DNA of 64,000 bases from Planoprotostelium fungivorum (lineage: Eukaryota; Evosea; Variosea; Cavosteliida; Cavosteliaceae), in the NCBI GenBank assembly GCA_003024175.1, contig MDYQ01000057.1, positions 59,151-123,150 on the forward strand, given 5' to 3'. Shown in pieces: positions 35,794-48,114 of this stretch. The notes beneath the pieces were generated by a model that was not told where the DNA came from, did not search any database, and worked only from the letters and a program-made list of their open reading frames with translations. Made by a program: the position numbers and the translations under genes. Position 1 is the stretch's first letter; each line of letters opens with the position of its first letter.

Positions 35794-38700
35794 ATGAAAA
35801 CGCGGAGACACCCAACGACACCAAAAAAGGCAGTCGGCTCTCCCGATGATACAGGACCAGAAGCAGGAACATTGAAACCCAGATCATTGTGTGATATCTC
35901 CATCACGGCTACTCTGAATATGATTACAGTTCGGAAGTATCAACAAACAAAAGTGAATTACATCGCAGTCGTTCTGCAAGTGAAGACAGAGATGGCTTTG
36001 AGGTCTTACGATCTCCCAATGAGACAGAAATGTCTTTTTTTCATGCTGCACGAGATGGCGACATCAACAGGTGTGATTGACGACATTCATTCGTCTTTGT
36101 CACTTTCTAATTTATTTAGCTTGAAGAGATTGATCCATCATCACGTAGACATCAACGCAACTGACACGTACGGATCCACCGCTCTTCACTGGGCCACCCT
36201 CCATAATCGACTTGACGCCGTTCGTTTCTTACTCCAAGTTCCCAATTGTTCTCCCGGTGCCACAGTGAGTCCTCTCTCACCCGTACACTCTTCCATCTCC
36301 TTGTCAACTCTTCGTCATCTCCATCTCTTATCCATCATCATCCGTTGATCGTATCAGGACTTTGTGGGAAGAACTCCAACTTTCTATGCCTCCAAGATCG
36401 GCAGCCAGGCCATGCTGCGACTTCTCATCGACGCCGGAATCGACGTGACAGTGTCACCCCAGAACAGAGAGACACCTCTCATGAAAGCCTCTCAGGGTGG
36501 TCACCTCGAATGCGTTCAGATGCTCATGTCAGAGAGATCGTTCGAGACGAGAGGAGACCTTCTAAAGTGAACGACATCGAGAGAACATAACTCAAGGAGG
36601 TAGGTACGTCAACCAGGTCGACGTTCACGAGCTCACCGCTCTGCATCACGCTTCGCTCAAGGGTCACGCTCGCTGTGTGAGATGGTGAGTGATGGCATTC
36701 GACCTCGTCTCGTGATTCCAATGGACCATACCACGTACGTTCGCAGTGTAGTAATTTGATCAGGCTCCTGCAAAATGGAGCGGACCACAGTCTGAAGAAC
36801 AGTCACGGTGAAACGGCGTTGCACTTGTCCGTTTTATATCACAGACCCGAATGTGCCAGACTCTTGGTTGATTCGGGGGCGACCGTAGAGACGAGGAATA
36901 ACTCTGGAAAGACTCCACTCGACGTGAGGACATTTCCGTACGAAGAGAATGACAATACCACAGGATGCTGCATACGATAGAGAGTTGGCCAGCTACCTGA
37001 GAGAAACGTTCATGTCTCAACAGCTGGAGATCCTCAAGCAGAAAGATTTAGACGCATGGACACCAGCCGAGGTGCGTGTCTTCATCGATCGTCTACAACG
37101 AGCCATCCGTCGTTCCCTCGTGAACGAGGCATTGAAACAGGACAGGTGGCCCGTTGGTTGGGACTGTCGGGATTCGGACAGTACAGAGATATCTTTCTCA
37201 ACAATTCTGTGGCCGGAACATCTCTGCAGACGTTAACTCTCTCTTCTCTCAAGACCGAATTGAATGTGGCTTCTTATGGACATCGCACCGCCATGATCGA
37301 GAAGATCAAACGACTCAAACGAGAGATCGAAGATCGTAAAGCCATGAGCAGGTGAGTCATCGTGACACGAGAGTTGTGTGGTTGAATGTCTGCAGGAGTA
37401 ATGCATTGAGAGCGAGTGGACAGACGTCCTCTGTGGCCGTGGGATGCAATCTGATCGAATATTCTTCGCTGCAGATGCAGGAGCTCCTGGGTAAGGGTTT
37501 CTTTGGTGAAGTAAAGAGGGCCATCTGGAAGGGAGCTGAGGTGGCTGTCAAGGTGTCTATTCTCTCTTTTATCATCTCCTTCCATTCGTCATCACCTGTT
37601 CATCTCCATCTTATCTCGTATCTATTCTTCACACCTCTCTCTTCACATTTCTCTCTTTATAACTGATGATCGATATGATCACTTTCGTGTTGAATAAAAT
37701 AAGGTCTTGTATCGAGTGGAGAGTGAGGAAGTCTTCTTCAGAGAACTGAGCATCATCAATAAGCTGAGACATCCGGTGAGCAATAGAAACACAATACGAT
37801 GTGAATTGAACGACGACAGAACATCATCATGTTCATGGGTGCCTCTCTAGACGGTGAAAATCGATGCATCGGTGAGTGATGATGTAAGATCTATTGGATG
37901 CTGAACCATAGCAGTGACAGAATATCTCAGCGGAGGGAACGTTCATCGTCTCATCCACCACGACTGGAATGTTCTAGAGAAAGTCTCTTCGTTGAGACAT
38001 CGCATCGCACTGGATGTAGTCAAGGGGTGTGTACTTGTCCATCTCTTTCCTCTCTTCTCTCTCTCCTCTCTCTTCTCCTCTCTTCTCTCTCTTCTCTTCT
38101 CCTCTCTCCTCTCTCCTCCTCTCTCTTCTCTCGGCTGATGAGGGAATCAGATTGACTTACCTTCACGATTTAAAGATCGTCCATCGAGATCTGACACCGA
38201 AGAACCTCCTGCTGGATGTCAACTACAACTGCAAAGTCTGTGACTTCGGTCTGTCTCGCATCAAAGAGGACAGCGGGGCCCTGACGATGTCCTTGGGTTG
38301 TCTCCCTTATCAAGCCCCCGAAGGTGAGGCCACGATCGATATACTCAGACTGACCTCTACAGTCTTCAGGGGAGACAAATACAACGAGAAGGCGGACGTC
38401 TACAGCTTCGGTGAGTTGATGAGAGAGAAGAAGAGCTGAGAGAGACAGGGATGGTCCTTTACGAGATGTTGAGCGGTGTGGAACCTCATAGAGGTCACGA
38501 AGCGATGAAGTTTGCCAACATGGTCTCCTTTGACGGATACAGACCCAGCCTGCCCGAGATATCAGAGGTGTGGATGTCGAATGGGAAGATCTGATGGAAA
38601 TGCAGCAGTGGAATGGAATGATTGAGAGGTGCTGGGACACGATACCGGATCAGAGACCTTCCTTCCGTGATCTCTTGCAAGAGTTGTGTGTGACGGGTGA

Positions 38701-38841
38701 GAGGATGAGAGGATGTGGAAGATTGAGAAATGGCAGAGCCACAGAGATTGATGGAATCGAGCTCTCCCAACTGGGACTCGATGGACTACGACATGTCTTA
38801 TACGGAATGAGTGTTATCGCGAGAGTTGTATATCACGGCTG
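35794..38841 (+). CDS. Ankyrin-repeat, SAM-domain, TKL-group protein kinase
   Basis: ATG at 35794 (MKTRRHPTTPKK). Exons give SFFHAARDGDINSLKRLI and GSTALHWATLHNRLDAVRFL, then further ankyrin units (LLIDAGIDVTVS, ETPLMKASQGGHLECVQML, HGETALHLSVLYHRPECARL). A charged helix follows (LASYLRETFMSQQLEILK). WTPAE-VARWLGLSGFGQYRDI, joined over an intron, is a SAM domain. The kinase starts LLGKGFFGEVKRA with the VAVK lysine, then HPNIIMFMGAS, IVHRDLTPKNLLLD, VCDFGLSRI, YQAPE-VFRGDKYNEKADVYS and ERCWDTIPDQRPSF, so all catalytic residues are present. This is the TKL/DRK-like arrangement common in amoebozoans. It probably links a protein-interaction platform to Ser/Thr phosphorylation. The C-terminus after about 38690 is uncertain. 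Confidence 0.87.
38036..38135 (+). repeat. Pyrimidine-rich CTCTCTTCTC-type microsatellite in an intron
   Basis: About 100 bases made almost only of C and T lie in the intron between the kinase exons ending DVVKG and starting LTYLHD. The intron is thereby longer than its neighbours. Confidence 0.85.
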
Positions 38842-38979
38842 AGAAGAGCTCCCTGTTCGTGTGTAATATACAATCGACCAAATTGTCTTCGTCACTTTCC
38901 CTCTTCTTGACATCGTATGTTCATACTCTTGAGATGTGAACTAATATGGAGATCCCAGCGAGAGCAGCTCTCTCTGATG

Positions 38980-39423
38980 GATCAGAACTACCTTTTAATG
39001 GATGGTGAGAGAAGGAGACCTCCTACATCATCGCTTCCCTTCTTTCGTTCACTACCTCTGCTGACAGTCACGTTGAACCGGCCTCCGGAACGAGAGGTCA
39101 CTCTGGACGTCAATAGAATCCATCCAGTCGTTCAAAGCAGGTCATAAGGATCGCCATCCAGAAAGAGGAAGCCCGGAAAAAAAGTAAAAACAAACACAAA
39201 CCTCATGAAATGTCATTGTAGTCTTAAACTCTGTGCCCATCCCTCTTCTTGTCCTCTCCTATTCCTCTTCGATCTTCTATCGACTGATACAGCGAGGCTC
39301 TATCGATGCAACTCTTCTCCTGTGAGCGTGTATCGTGTGTCCACACAGGGGACAAAGTTGATAGAGCTGAACGAGTTGAGTTCTAGGGACGAAGAGGTGA
39401 ATTGTTGTTGCAAAATTGTGTGA
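38980..39423 (+). CDS. Possible small basic protein
   Basis: ATG at about 38980 starts MDQNYLLMD. Splicing at a GTGAGA donor gives VTLNRPPEREVTLDVNRIHP, then a basic KRKPGKK segment after a second small intron. The frame may stay open to 39423. Introns and length are uncertain and no domain was recognised. It could also belong to the 3' end of the TKL kinase gene. Confidence 0.3.
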
Positions 39424-39711
39424 AAATCAGAGGAAATTTGACCTCGCATGTCACCCAAGGTTACCTTTCGCTTCCGTCGGAGATTTTAAGGAGGTAAATT
39501 GCGATAACAAAATAGTTGCCTGTAAGCGAGCAGAATTTGTTCGATGGTCAACACAATAATGGACAGCGGTGGTTGACCAGCGGAAAACTTTCTGTCGACA
39601 CAGGAGGCTGGAGACGGTTCACAAAGTCTCAAACGAACACATCACACCACCACGCCACGCACATCACGAATATAACCACTGAGACACGCTCAGAGGGACG
39701 TCTAAAATAAT

Positions 39712-40641
39712 ATGTTTGATAACGAGTTATACAACCTTGAATTTCTCATGGATATGAACAACATGGCCGATATTTGGACGGGCAGGGACCCTTACTCCAT
39801 GTCTTCTGATAACACATTCGAAGAAGAGGTGAGAATGAGATCATCTCCTCGACTGGATTACCAGCCTTCTCGCTTTTTGGGGAGGAAGGATTCCATTTAC
39901 TATCTGAAACCAAACTTTCGTACTAACATGCCGCAGCTCACACCTGACTCAAGTCCTCAACAGAGCTGGCCGGACATTAAGCCGTCAGCACCCATTTTAG
40001 CTGACTACAAGGTCAACATGGTGCCTATGGAGGCCCATCCAGACATGGTAGGCATGTTCAGCCAAGGAGAGAACACTGCCAACAACCGAGCCTTCTTCCC
40101 CGACGAGCTTTCTTACTATGGAGCGGATGGGATCGTCAACGTACCCATTCCGGGCTGGATGCCTTCCTTCCAGCCAGCCATTGGCCACATGCAACCTCAA
40201 CTCAACGGAATGTTCCAATCATATAACCCACACATGCAACCTCGAACAATGCCACCGACGCAAAACCTTGGCATGAGGCCCAGCATGCCCATCAAGCCTT
40301 CCAATACGACCAACCACATCAACGACCAACGATACGTCCAACTCATGCCCTCTGGAAAGAGGTTTGCCTGGAGCCAAGAGCTGCACGAGTCCTTCGTATC
40401 TGCCTACGAGTCTCTCGGAGAGAGCGCCACACCCAAGAAGATCATGCTGGCCATGCGCTCGGCAGGAGCCCCTATGGACGGACTCACACGTCTCAAGGTT
40501 GCTTCACACTTTCAGAAGTACCTCCAAAAGATCGGGAGGAAGAACTGTTCCAGAAAGCAGGGGAGAAGCGGGCCCGCCCTCTTTGCCATGGGGTTCAACG
40601 GAGGCCAGAACGAGCTTTCACTATCCACGTTGTCATCATAA
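39712..40641 (+). CDS. GARP-type Myb-like transcription factor
   Basis: This is an uninterrupted ORF of 309 codons. The first 215 residues are Pro/Met/Asn-rich and probably disordered (a likely activation or interaction region). From about residue 217, GKRFAWSQELHESFVSAYES then ATPKKIMLAM and LTRLKVASHFQKYLQKIGRK form the GARP/Myb-like B-motif, with the SHLQKYR signature appearing as SHFQKYL. Plant ARR-B, GLK and KANADI factors use this domain to bind DNA. The last residues are basic, then Gly/Ser-rich. The lack of introns is unusual here. The target genes are unknown. Confidence 0.85.
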   Translation: MFDNELYNLEFLMDMNNMADIWTGRDPYSMSSDNTFEEEVRMRSSPRLDYQPSRFLGRKDSIYYLKPNFRTNMPQLTPDSSPQQSWPDIKPSAPILADYKVNMVPMEAHPDMVGMFSQGENTANNRAFFPDELSYYGADGIVNVPIPGWMPSFQPAIGHMQPQLNGMFQSYNPHMQPRTMPPTQNLGMRPSMPIKPSNTTNHINDQRYVQLMPSGKRFAWSQELHESFVSAYESLGESATPKKIMLAMRSAGAPMDGLTRLKVASHFQKYLQKIGRKNCSRKQGRSGPALFAMGFNGGQNELSLSTLSS

Positions 40642-40901
40642 CTTATACGAAACCACACATATACAGAGCTTACACACAAGATGTGTCCATCTATTTATGT
40701 TTGAGGTCGATTTTCGTCCGAGCGAGAATAAAAGCGAATATATATATTAGATCGTCATCCCTTGTATTCGTTCGTGCATCGTGTATCCTTTGTGTCTCAT
40801 CGTAGGCTTGTCTATCGTCTCTCATGTGGCGAAGACTCGATCATCCCGTTGCGGTGGACTCGTGGAATTACAAACCAAGATGGACAGCTTTATCAAATTT
40901 A

Positions 40902-42149
40902 TTACAACCCCAGATCAGAGATCGATACGATCTGAAGAGCATCGCAGGAAGCCAAGAGGAGTGTCCTGCCGTGGTTCACGAACGTTGCGCCCGTCAGAAT
41001 GGCATTGTGAACGTACACTGTCGACAGCTGGCGCACTTTTGGTAGCCCCTTCTCAAACGTCCAACCCCATATCGTGGCATAGCCATCACTTGCAGCCGTG
41101 ACGAACTGCTCATCTTCAGGTCACGTCTTTCGTTGCATGAGAGCTCACCAGGTCCTTCGTGGGATGTAAGGTCAAGCTGTTGATGCTGCACGGGTGAGCT
41201 GATATCTCTACCGTCTTACTCTGCTGGGAGATCGAAAAGAGTGACACCAGGCCGGAAGTGAAAGAGGCCACAATCAGATCGTCTCGCATGACCAAGCCAG
41301 AACAGGCGAATAGATATGGCAGCTCGGAAGAGTGCTTCTGTCTGTGAGGAATGAGACCATTCAAGCGCTCGATGACTCACGTTGTGGACAGCCCGGAAAA
41401 ATGACACAGCACATCGAAGCCTCTGAACAGCGTGATGTCGCCCTTGGAGTCACCGATGCACCAATGTTCTCCCGTAGCATCTGACGTGATCTTCTCTAAC
41501 GTCGATTGATTCTCTTTCACGATCTGAAACAACTCAACCTCTACGTCTCACACCTGCACTTCACCTTGAACATGGACAGATCACTGCCAATCATACGATA
41601 TATGTACACCTCTCCCGAAGTAGCACCTGTTATGAATTTTGAGATTCATCGCTGTGATCACAAACTCACCACAAACGATGTATTCTGCACCTCCCTCACG
41701 AATGATGACGGATCCCACACTACCAATTGTTACTCCAGCTTCGTTGGACTGAGTAAACACTTTCACAAATAAAGACTGAGAACCGTCTTCATTCAGCACC
41801 TGATCGATTTGTATCAGATCGCGTTGTGCTTCCTGCCCACCTCGATCCCTTTGCTAGCCGACACGAACAAGAGAGGTCGACCACCGTTGAATGGAAGCCA
41901 CTCGACGTGAAGAGGTATCCCCACATTCTTAGAGGTCACTACCCTCCTCGATGTCTTCTCTCCCTCTTCTGGATCCATCACCACGATCTCATCTAGCCTT
42001 GAGAAGGCTATACGCCCGTGATGCGCTGATGCAGAGGAGAGGTTACCGAATAATAGGGAGGGTCCTGAACGTAGCTGGATGTAGGAAAGAGAAGCATTGG
42101 GAGGTAGACTATCCACTTGAGGATTACTAGCCGCTTTTGAAGTCGCCAT
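40902..42149 (-). CDS. WD-repeat protein similar to WDR54
   Basis: ATG at 42149 starts MATSKAASNPQVDSLPPNAS. Exons then give SYIQLRSGPSLLFGNLS, VEWLPFNGGRPLLFVSASKG, SVIIREGGAEYIVCG, GEHWCIGDSKGDITLF, DLIVASFTSGLVSLFSI, TVEISAHPCSINSLTLHPTK, VTAASDGYATIWGW and VHVHNAILTG, closing with a strand before the stop at 40902. Order and spacing follow WDR54, a single seven-bladed propeller of about 330-350 residues. WD repeats act as protein-binding scaffolds; in animals WDR54 is linked to receptor and MAPK signalling, and its role in protists is unknown. Five or more short introns were inferred. Confidence 0.7.
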
Positions 42150-42232
42150 CTCATCTGATGTGATGTCGTGTGGCGCACCATCTCGCGTTCGCAGCTTCGA
42201 GGCAAATCGTGGGCGAAATAAATGCACGACGT

Positions 42233-43487
42233 TTACTTTTTCATCTTTTCTATACCGTGAAAACCGAGAGCGACGACAGACAGCAGAGCCACAGATACCA
42301 AAGACCACACGTTGAGCAGACTCTTCTTCTCCTTTTTCGTCTCTTCCTCTCCTTCCACGATCCTCTCGATCTCACTCTCCCTCTCTACCTTCTCTCTTCA
42401 GTCTCTCTATTACGTCTCTTCGTTGTCTCACCTCTTGCACATAGTCGGGTGTCAGGGGATAACTCTTTGGTGTTGTTTGCGTTCGTGTGACTGAACCGAA
42501 GAAGTCTGTCAGGAGGACTTCGTTTAGAGGTTGATTGTACAGATCGTCTCTCCATTCGACATTTGAGCCGATGTCGTCAAAGTTGTATCGTCCAAACTGT
42601 TCGAGGTGAGTTCATCACACGTGATTCAGCATTCTCATCATCACCAGATCGGAGATGGTCTTGTTACTGTTGGCATCGAGACGTTCAAAATAATCGAGAG
42701 TGTGGAAGGTAAAGCGATCGATGACAGAGACACCCAGGGTATAGTCCGTGTGGTGCTAATCGATGGGTCAGAGGGGACGAGATGAAGAGATGATCACCGA
42801 ATAAGAGTTCTCTTTGATCTTGCTGGAACCTATGGAGACGATATTGGGACTGTTAAATTGCTTGTGGAGGGTAGCCGCTTGACATGTATCGGCCATGAAG
42901 AGGATCTCTCTGTATCTCTTCTTTTCATGCATCTGTTGGAAGGCATCGGCAAGATCATGAGAGGATATCTCTTCTACGTCTTGAAACTTGATAAATTGGT
43001 CTCCTCCATGCCCCGTCATGTAGAAGAAAATGTTGGAGTTGGCATCAGATAGGAGACGTTTCGAGCGAGGTGTTGACTTGTCGTGTCTGCCCGTGAGGAG
43101 TCGTATGAGAGTTTCCACGTTGACCTCATATCCTCTGTAATCCACCTCGATGTTCTCTCCGTATAAATTGGCGCGATGGTTTTCGTTGTCAAATACTTGG
43201 GCTGGCCATGTGTTTCTTGGATTACAGGCCATATCGTCCGCCAGCATCATGATAATGTGTGAATCAGGGATTCCAAGGCGTTTAACCGTTCTGTACATTC
43301 CTAAGACATTGGATATGTGTCTATAGTTGAACCAGAAGCGACTTGTACAGACAAGCACGGCCCAATTGTTGGTGTGTCTATCGTCATTCCCTTGTTGGAG
43401 GAAATTCTCTATCGTCCCTTCATGTTGAGAAGAAGCGTATGAGAGGAGGAGCAAAAGGAGGAGACTGATTGACTTCATAGATGACAT
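42233..43487 (-). CDS. GPI8: GPI transamidase catalytic subunit (GPI8/PIG-K)
   Basis: This is a caspase-like Cys protease (family C13) of the ER that cleaves the C-terminal signal of proteins and attaches the GPI anchor. The signal peptide is [77 protein letters not shown] with the catalytic His (about residue 160), and [11 protein letters not shown] with the catalytic Cys (about residue 202) are present. After introns come [17 protein letters not shown] and a C-terminal membrane helix ([16 protein letters not shown]) followed by KMKK at 42233. The intron near 42420 is inferred because one frame carries a stop. The length and membrane anchor match the family. Confidence 0.9.
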
Positions 43488-43495
43488 CACGATCT

Positions 43496-43815
43496 GAGCA
43501 AAGTCGGAACCACATTTTATTTACACAATTTTCTTTTTTGGTAGTTTAGAAACCTCTTGAAGGAAAAGGATGACTCAAGTAGCACGCGAATGATAGAATG
43601 AGCAGTGAAGAAATGATAGATAACGAAAGGAGGACGAAGAACAGCTTGCAAATCCGAAGTGATGGTGAGACGGACACTCGCTCTGAGGTGCGTGATCGAG
43701 GATAGATGGTTCCACCTATGACAAATGACGGACAAATTTCAAACAGTAGGGTCTGCCACGGCGGATACACAAGCTACAGGTCCTGTGGAGTAGATGCAAT
43801 CATCGTTTCTTCTCT
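43496..43815. other. Intergenic region with a weak membrane-protein ORF
   Basis: A 74-codon minus-strand frame (43770-43546) contains a hydrophobic run (FVLLSLSIISSLLILSFACY). It has no convincing ATG or homologue. It lies between GPI8 and the SulP gene. It may be promoter DNA of GPI8. Confidence 0.25.
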
Positions 43816-46378
43816 TTATACCTTCAACTCTCTCCTCTGAGCGGGACTCGCCTCTTCGTTCTCAAATACGAAAGGAGAGAACGTGTGTTGGATGTTCAGC
43901 GGTTGTTCTTCCTCTTCTTCTTCCTCATCCTCTTCTTCCACGGTAGCCTTGGGTCGTCTCTTCATCATGGCGGCACCCTTCCTCACTGCATCGTGGAGTT
44001 CCCACAAAACGTTATCGGCACCTATTTCCTTGGCCAACTTCGACTTCACCAGCACATCTCTCACGGCACCTGTCATCATGAGTCATCATCACGATCGTGA
44101 TCATCATGAGTCATCATCACGATCGTGATCATCATGATCATCGTGATCATCACCTTTGACGGCAGCCATGAGCACGAGCACGGATGAATTCTTCAAGTCC
44201 TTCAGAACCATTCCAAACACTCTACACGCCGTGTAATCCATGTCTGACACCGAACTCCAATCCATGACGATGCAGCTGATCGCGTTACGGTGCACCATGC
44301 GCAACAGTTTCTCTTTGAAAAAATTGATGTTGGCGAAGAAGAGTGATGCGTCCATGCGAACGATGATCATGCCGGGGATGATGAGAGCCTGTGGAAATCG
44401 AACGACATTGCGGTAAGTTGTAGATCCAGGGAGTCTCCCCAGCATGACTGTCTTCGGTCACCTCAAATCTGCGAATGCGAATTCGATTCTCACCGATTTC
44501 CGGACGTGAAGACAGCCAAATGACGCCGGCGACGGATGCACAGATGGAGACGACGAGTCCATTGGCCACACCCAAGAGGAGAGTCGATGAGAAGGAGACA
44601 CACCACAAGATGAGATCAGATGTCTTTGTGCGGTAGATGTCTAAGATGACGCTCGTGTTGGCCAGACCGGAGACGGCGACGAGAACGATGGAGGCTAAGA
44701 AGGTCATGGGGAGGAAGTAGAGGACCTGTTTTGATTAGATGGTGTGGGAGATATCGATCGAGGCTCGTTGTAGATGGAGGATATTTCACCTTTGTGAGGA
44801 AGAGGAGGGAGAGGAGGACGATGAGGGCGCTGAAGAGCGAGGAGATCTGCGTCTTAGCGCCACTGCTGACGTTAACTACCGTGCGAGATAGGGATCCAGC
44901 TATGGGAAAACCACCAAAGAGACTGGTGAAGATGTTGGATACGCCCAGGGCCGCCAGCTCTTGGTTCGTCCTCAGATTGTATTTTCTCTCTTCGGCGTAT
45001 TTTTTGGCCACACTACAACGAGTCATCTCATCGATCTACAACATTATATTCACCTCAGTGTGACCATGAAAGAGACGAGAGCCAATACGAAACTCTGGAA
45101 TAGAATGTGTTTGCATTTTTCCATCTTCTCATCATCCAGTGGAAAGGCCCAATAGACTGGATCCGTGAAAGGAGGTAAGCCTGACGTCGTTTCAGGTCTC
45201 TGAGAAATTTCTGAGAATGTCACCGCTGGGTATATCACCCACGACACGTACGCCGTGAGATTCTAAATTTAGAGCCCAGGCCGAGATGATGCCAACGATC
45301 ATCAGCAGGAGAGGTGCGGGGAGGTGGATCTTCCTCTTGGCCAAGAGACCGTTCACGTGCTGACGGATTTGAGACGAAAAAGGCGGGAACGGCATCCACC
45401 TTCATCCCCACTAGGAAGGCTACACCTCCCAGGCCGATGACGAGGGTCATCCAGTGAATCTTTGTGAGTTGAGTGGCAAACTGGTAGAGGGATCCGTACA
45501 GTGTGGGAGAGGGTTTAGGGTTTACTCCGAATAAATACTTGAGCTGACTCGTACCGATCGTGATGGCCGATGCGAACTGAAAGCCTGGAGGTGTCAATCT
45601 ACAACGGTGTAGATGGAACGCTCACCCTCTAGTACTGGATTGGACATGAAATTGACGAGGAAACCTAACCGAAAGATACCCATGAGGGTCAATACAATGC
45701 CAGTCAGGAGGGTCAGGAGAAGTGTGTACCCGAAATACTCTGACGTGCCCACTTCAGCGATAGCACTCACAGCTTCAGATGCCATGATGGAGGTCAGAGC
45801 TATCCATGCGATCAGTAATGAGACATGCTCAATCATCACCGAAAGGGCCGACTGCCGTTTCTCTCGAAGTTCCCAAGAAGGCGAACACGATCAGCGGGAT
45901 GAGAGAGGCGTAGAGGCCGTTGATGGGAGGCAGGCCAGCGATGACGGAGTAAGCTAAGCCTTGGGGCACTGCCATCACGCCAACGGTGATCCCTGCGATG
46001 ATATCACCGACCAGCCACTGTCTAAGATCATATCTGTTGGAGATGAGATCATACGATCACAGATGGATGGATGTTTGATGGAAAAAATGAGTGAGAGGAT
46101 GAGGTGATGTGGATTACCGTGTTGACCAGTGAGGTAACGTCGCTAGAACAGCCTTCTTAATGCGAGTGGAAAGATTGACTGGTCTTCTACGAAATTTGTG
46201 CAGAGTTTCGACGTAAGAGCTTTCGCCCAGAAGTCTGTCATCCTCTACAGGATGGAGGTCTGTGATAATCAGCGATTTACAAATGATTGAACCCACGAGG
46301 AATCACAGAGTCCCTCTCATCGTCAGAGTGTGAATTGGATATATCAGAAAGCTCGTATTCCCTATCTGCTGGATTCAT
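43816..46378 (-). CDS. SulP/SLC26-family anion transporter with STAS domain
   Basis: ATG at 46378 ([20 protein letters not shown]), then an N-terminal cytosolic part. After introns come [40 protein letters not shown] (the SulP signature), several membrane helices ([20 protein letters not shown]), and [20 protein letters not shown] with [11 protein letters not shown]. The C-terminus is a STAS domain: [40 protein letters not shown]. It ends in a poly-Glu stretch and a short tail. It probably exchanges sulfate or related anions at the plasma membrane. The intron inside STAS (44071-44152) carries a palindromic tandem repeat. Confidence 0.87.
44071..44152. repeat. Palindromic tandem repeat in a SulP intron
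   Basis: A 28-base unit containing the palindrome ATCACGATCGTGAT is present twice in tandem, followed by a partial third. It fills the intron between the last two STAS exons. On the sense strand it could form stable hairpins. Confidence 0.75.
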
Positions 46379-46580
46379 GAATACATCTGCTGTTGTGTAA
46401 GATGGGCTCCCAGCTCGGGTAATAATGTCTGTAAATTATTTACCCGCAGTTCTGGTTGTAGGCAGTCAAAACACCAACGAACCTCATGAACATCTATGCT
46501 GATAGATTGTCACTATAAGTGACGATGCTACGGTTCGATAACGAAATTCATGATATAAATATATTTATTCTATTGCACAA

Positions 46581-47714
46581 TTATCCTTTGGGTGTAGTCA
46601 ACTCCATGTTTCCATCTTGCTGCGTGTCTTCTTTTGTGAAGGCCCATGTAGGGTACAGTATGTTGAATATACCCATGGATATGATCATCATCACACCGTC
46701 AAAGATGAGGAAGTAGATCTCCGTCGTGATGATGGGTCCACTCCATCCTTGGCTCAATTCGATCACACGATAGATACCTTTGCATGTCAGATGCTTCGAC
46801 TGTGGTATGCTCTCACCTCTGATGTAGAGAGTGACGGTGCTGATGAACATCGCGATGGCGATCTGTCTCACGCCGTTCGTGTTCCTCTTCTGCTCCTGTG
46901 TGCTCTTCTCCATATCTTCAATTTTCGTCTTGATTGGCTTATCGTAATAGGCTCTGAAAGTATATTCGGCAGCCAACAGTACGAAGAGAGTCATGGAGAA
47001 GAGTTGAAAGACGATGCCGCCCATCATGATGTGAGCTCCGTTGTCAGCCTCCTCAGGGTCGTTATCTGTCGCTCCACCGGCTGCCTTGGCACCTACAGGT
47101 GTCAGATGGATTGGATGTGAATGAAACTATACCTCCCACGGCCTGAACGATCAGAGATACCACGTCACAGAAGAGGAAGATGGCGCCGTACCAACGGGGT
47201 CTCACCCTCGAGTATTGTACTCCCCACTTTGAGATGCTGGAGTGACGATCAGCCACAGAGAGGCGGTGATGAATGTCTCACATGAACCCGAGGATGATGT
47301 AGACGATGCCAGAGAAGAAGACCGGAGCGATGATGAGGGTGACTTGCTGGGCCAAGAATGGATCTAACGAATCAGGGTTGTCGGATGAGTAGACGCGAGA
47401 TATCCAACCGGCGATCTCGACTGAAGCAGATCAGATGGAGGGAGAGGAGACAGATGAGGTGCTCACTGAAGCCTCCAATCACGATGGCGGACATCCACCA
47501 AGCTCTTCGGTAGATGAGTTGAGCCAGATGAAGGAAGGTGGAGATCGAAAAGACGACCAATATGATGATAGAAGCAGACACGGTGGGTGTATAGCCATAA
47601 TAACTGCAGACATTCAGCCGTTGGTCACTACGAGCAGGTGACTCACGATCCCGGATCTACAGTGTAGTCGGTTGAATTGGTTTGATCGAAGAAGGTAGGT
47701 GTTGTGTCGTCCAT
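46581..47714 (-). CDS. RTA1-like seven-helix membrane protein
   Basis: ATG at 47714 starts MDDTTPTFFDQTNSTDYTVD. A short intron joins YYGYTPTVSASIIILVVFSI. Then come WWMSAIVIGGF-SEIAGWISRV, APVFFSGIVYIILGF, WYGAIFLFCDVVSLIVQAVG (family signature), a helix in MMGGIVFQLFSMTLFVLLAA, and YRVIELSQGWSGPIITTEIY with DGVMMIISMGIFNILYP. This is the RTA1/lipid-translocating-exporter-like family, best known from fungi (Rta1, Rsb1), linked there to lipid-base and azole resistance. Seven membrane segments can be counted. The true substrate is unknown. Confidence 0.85.
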
Positions 47715-48114
47715 CTTCGGTGTTGGTGTCTGAATCGCTCAACATACAGCCAGATCGGGTCCCGCTACCGAGTTTTTCGGGCCGAACTGTCAGTAACCGC
47801 AAGTACTGAAAGGTGCAGTAGTCGCGGTAGTGAATTAGCCGGGGAGGCTGCAACATAGCACCAGAAATGAGCCCTGTCATTCGTCACACGAAAAGGTCGA
47901 TTCAGCCTTGGCCGAACGAGGTTGTTGCTGATAACTCATCTCTCTTAATTTCTCTTCGCACTCAAATAGGTGGTGTACGGAATCGCACACATCGTGTCGA
48001 ATGCGAAAGTAAGAGTCTCGGTGGCTCGATGGTGAGAGGATGCATACATTTTAGCGAAGACACCAGGAGAAAAGTGATTCATATTTATGATCCCCATATC
48101 GCATCCAATCAGGA
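47715..48114. other. Intergenic region
   Basis: Upstream of the RTA1 gene and downstream of the small minus-strand gene. Nothing specific could be supported. Confidence 0.4.

Noticed and set aside
42768-43487. Legumain-type vacuolar protease
   Set aside because: Same C13 family, but the C-terminal membrane helix, FNYRH segment and spacing fit GPI8/PIG-K better.
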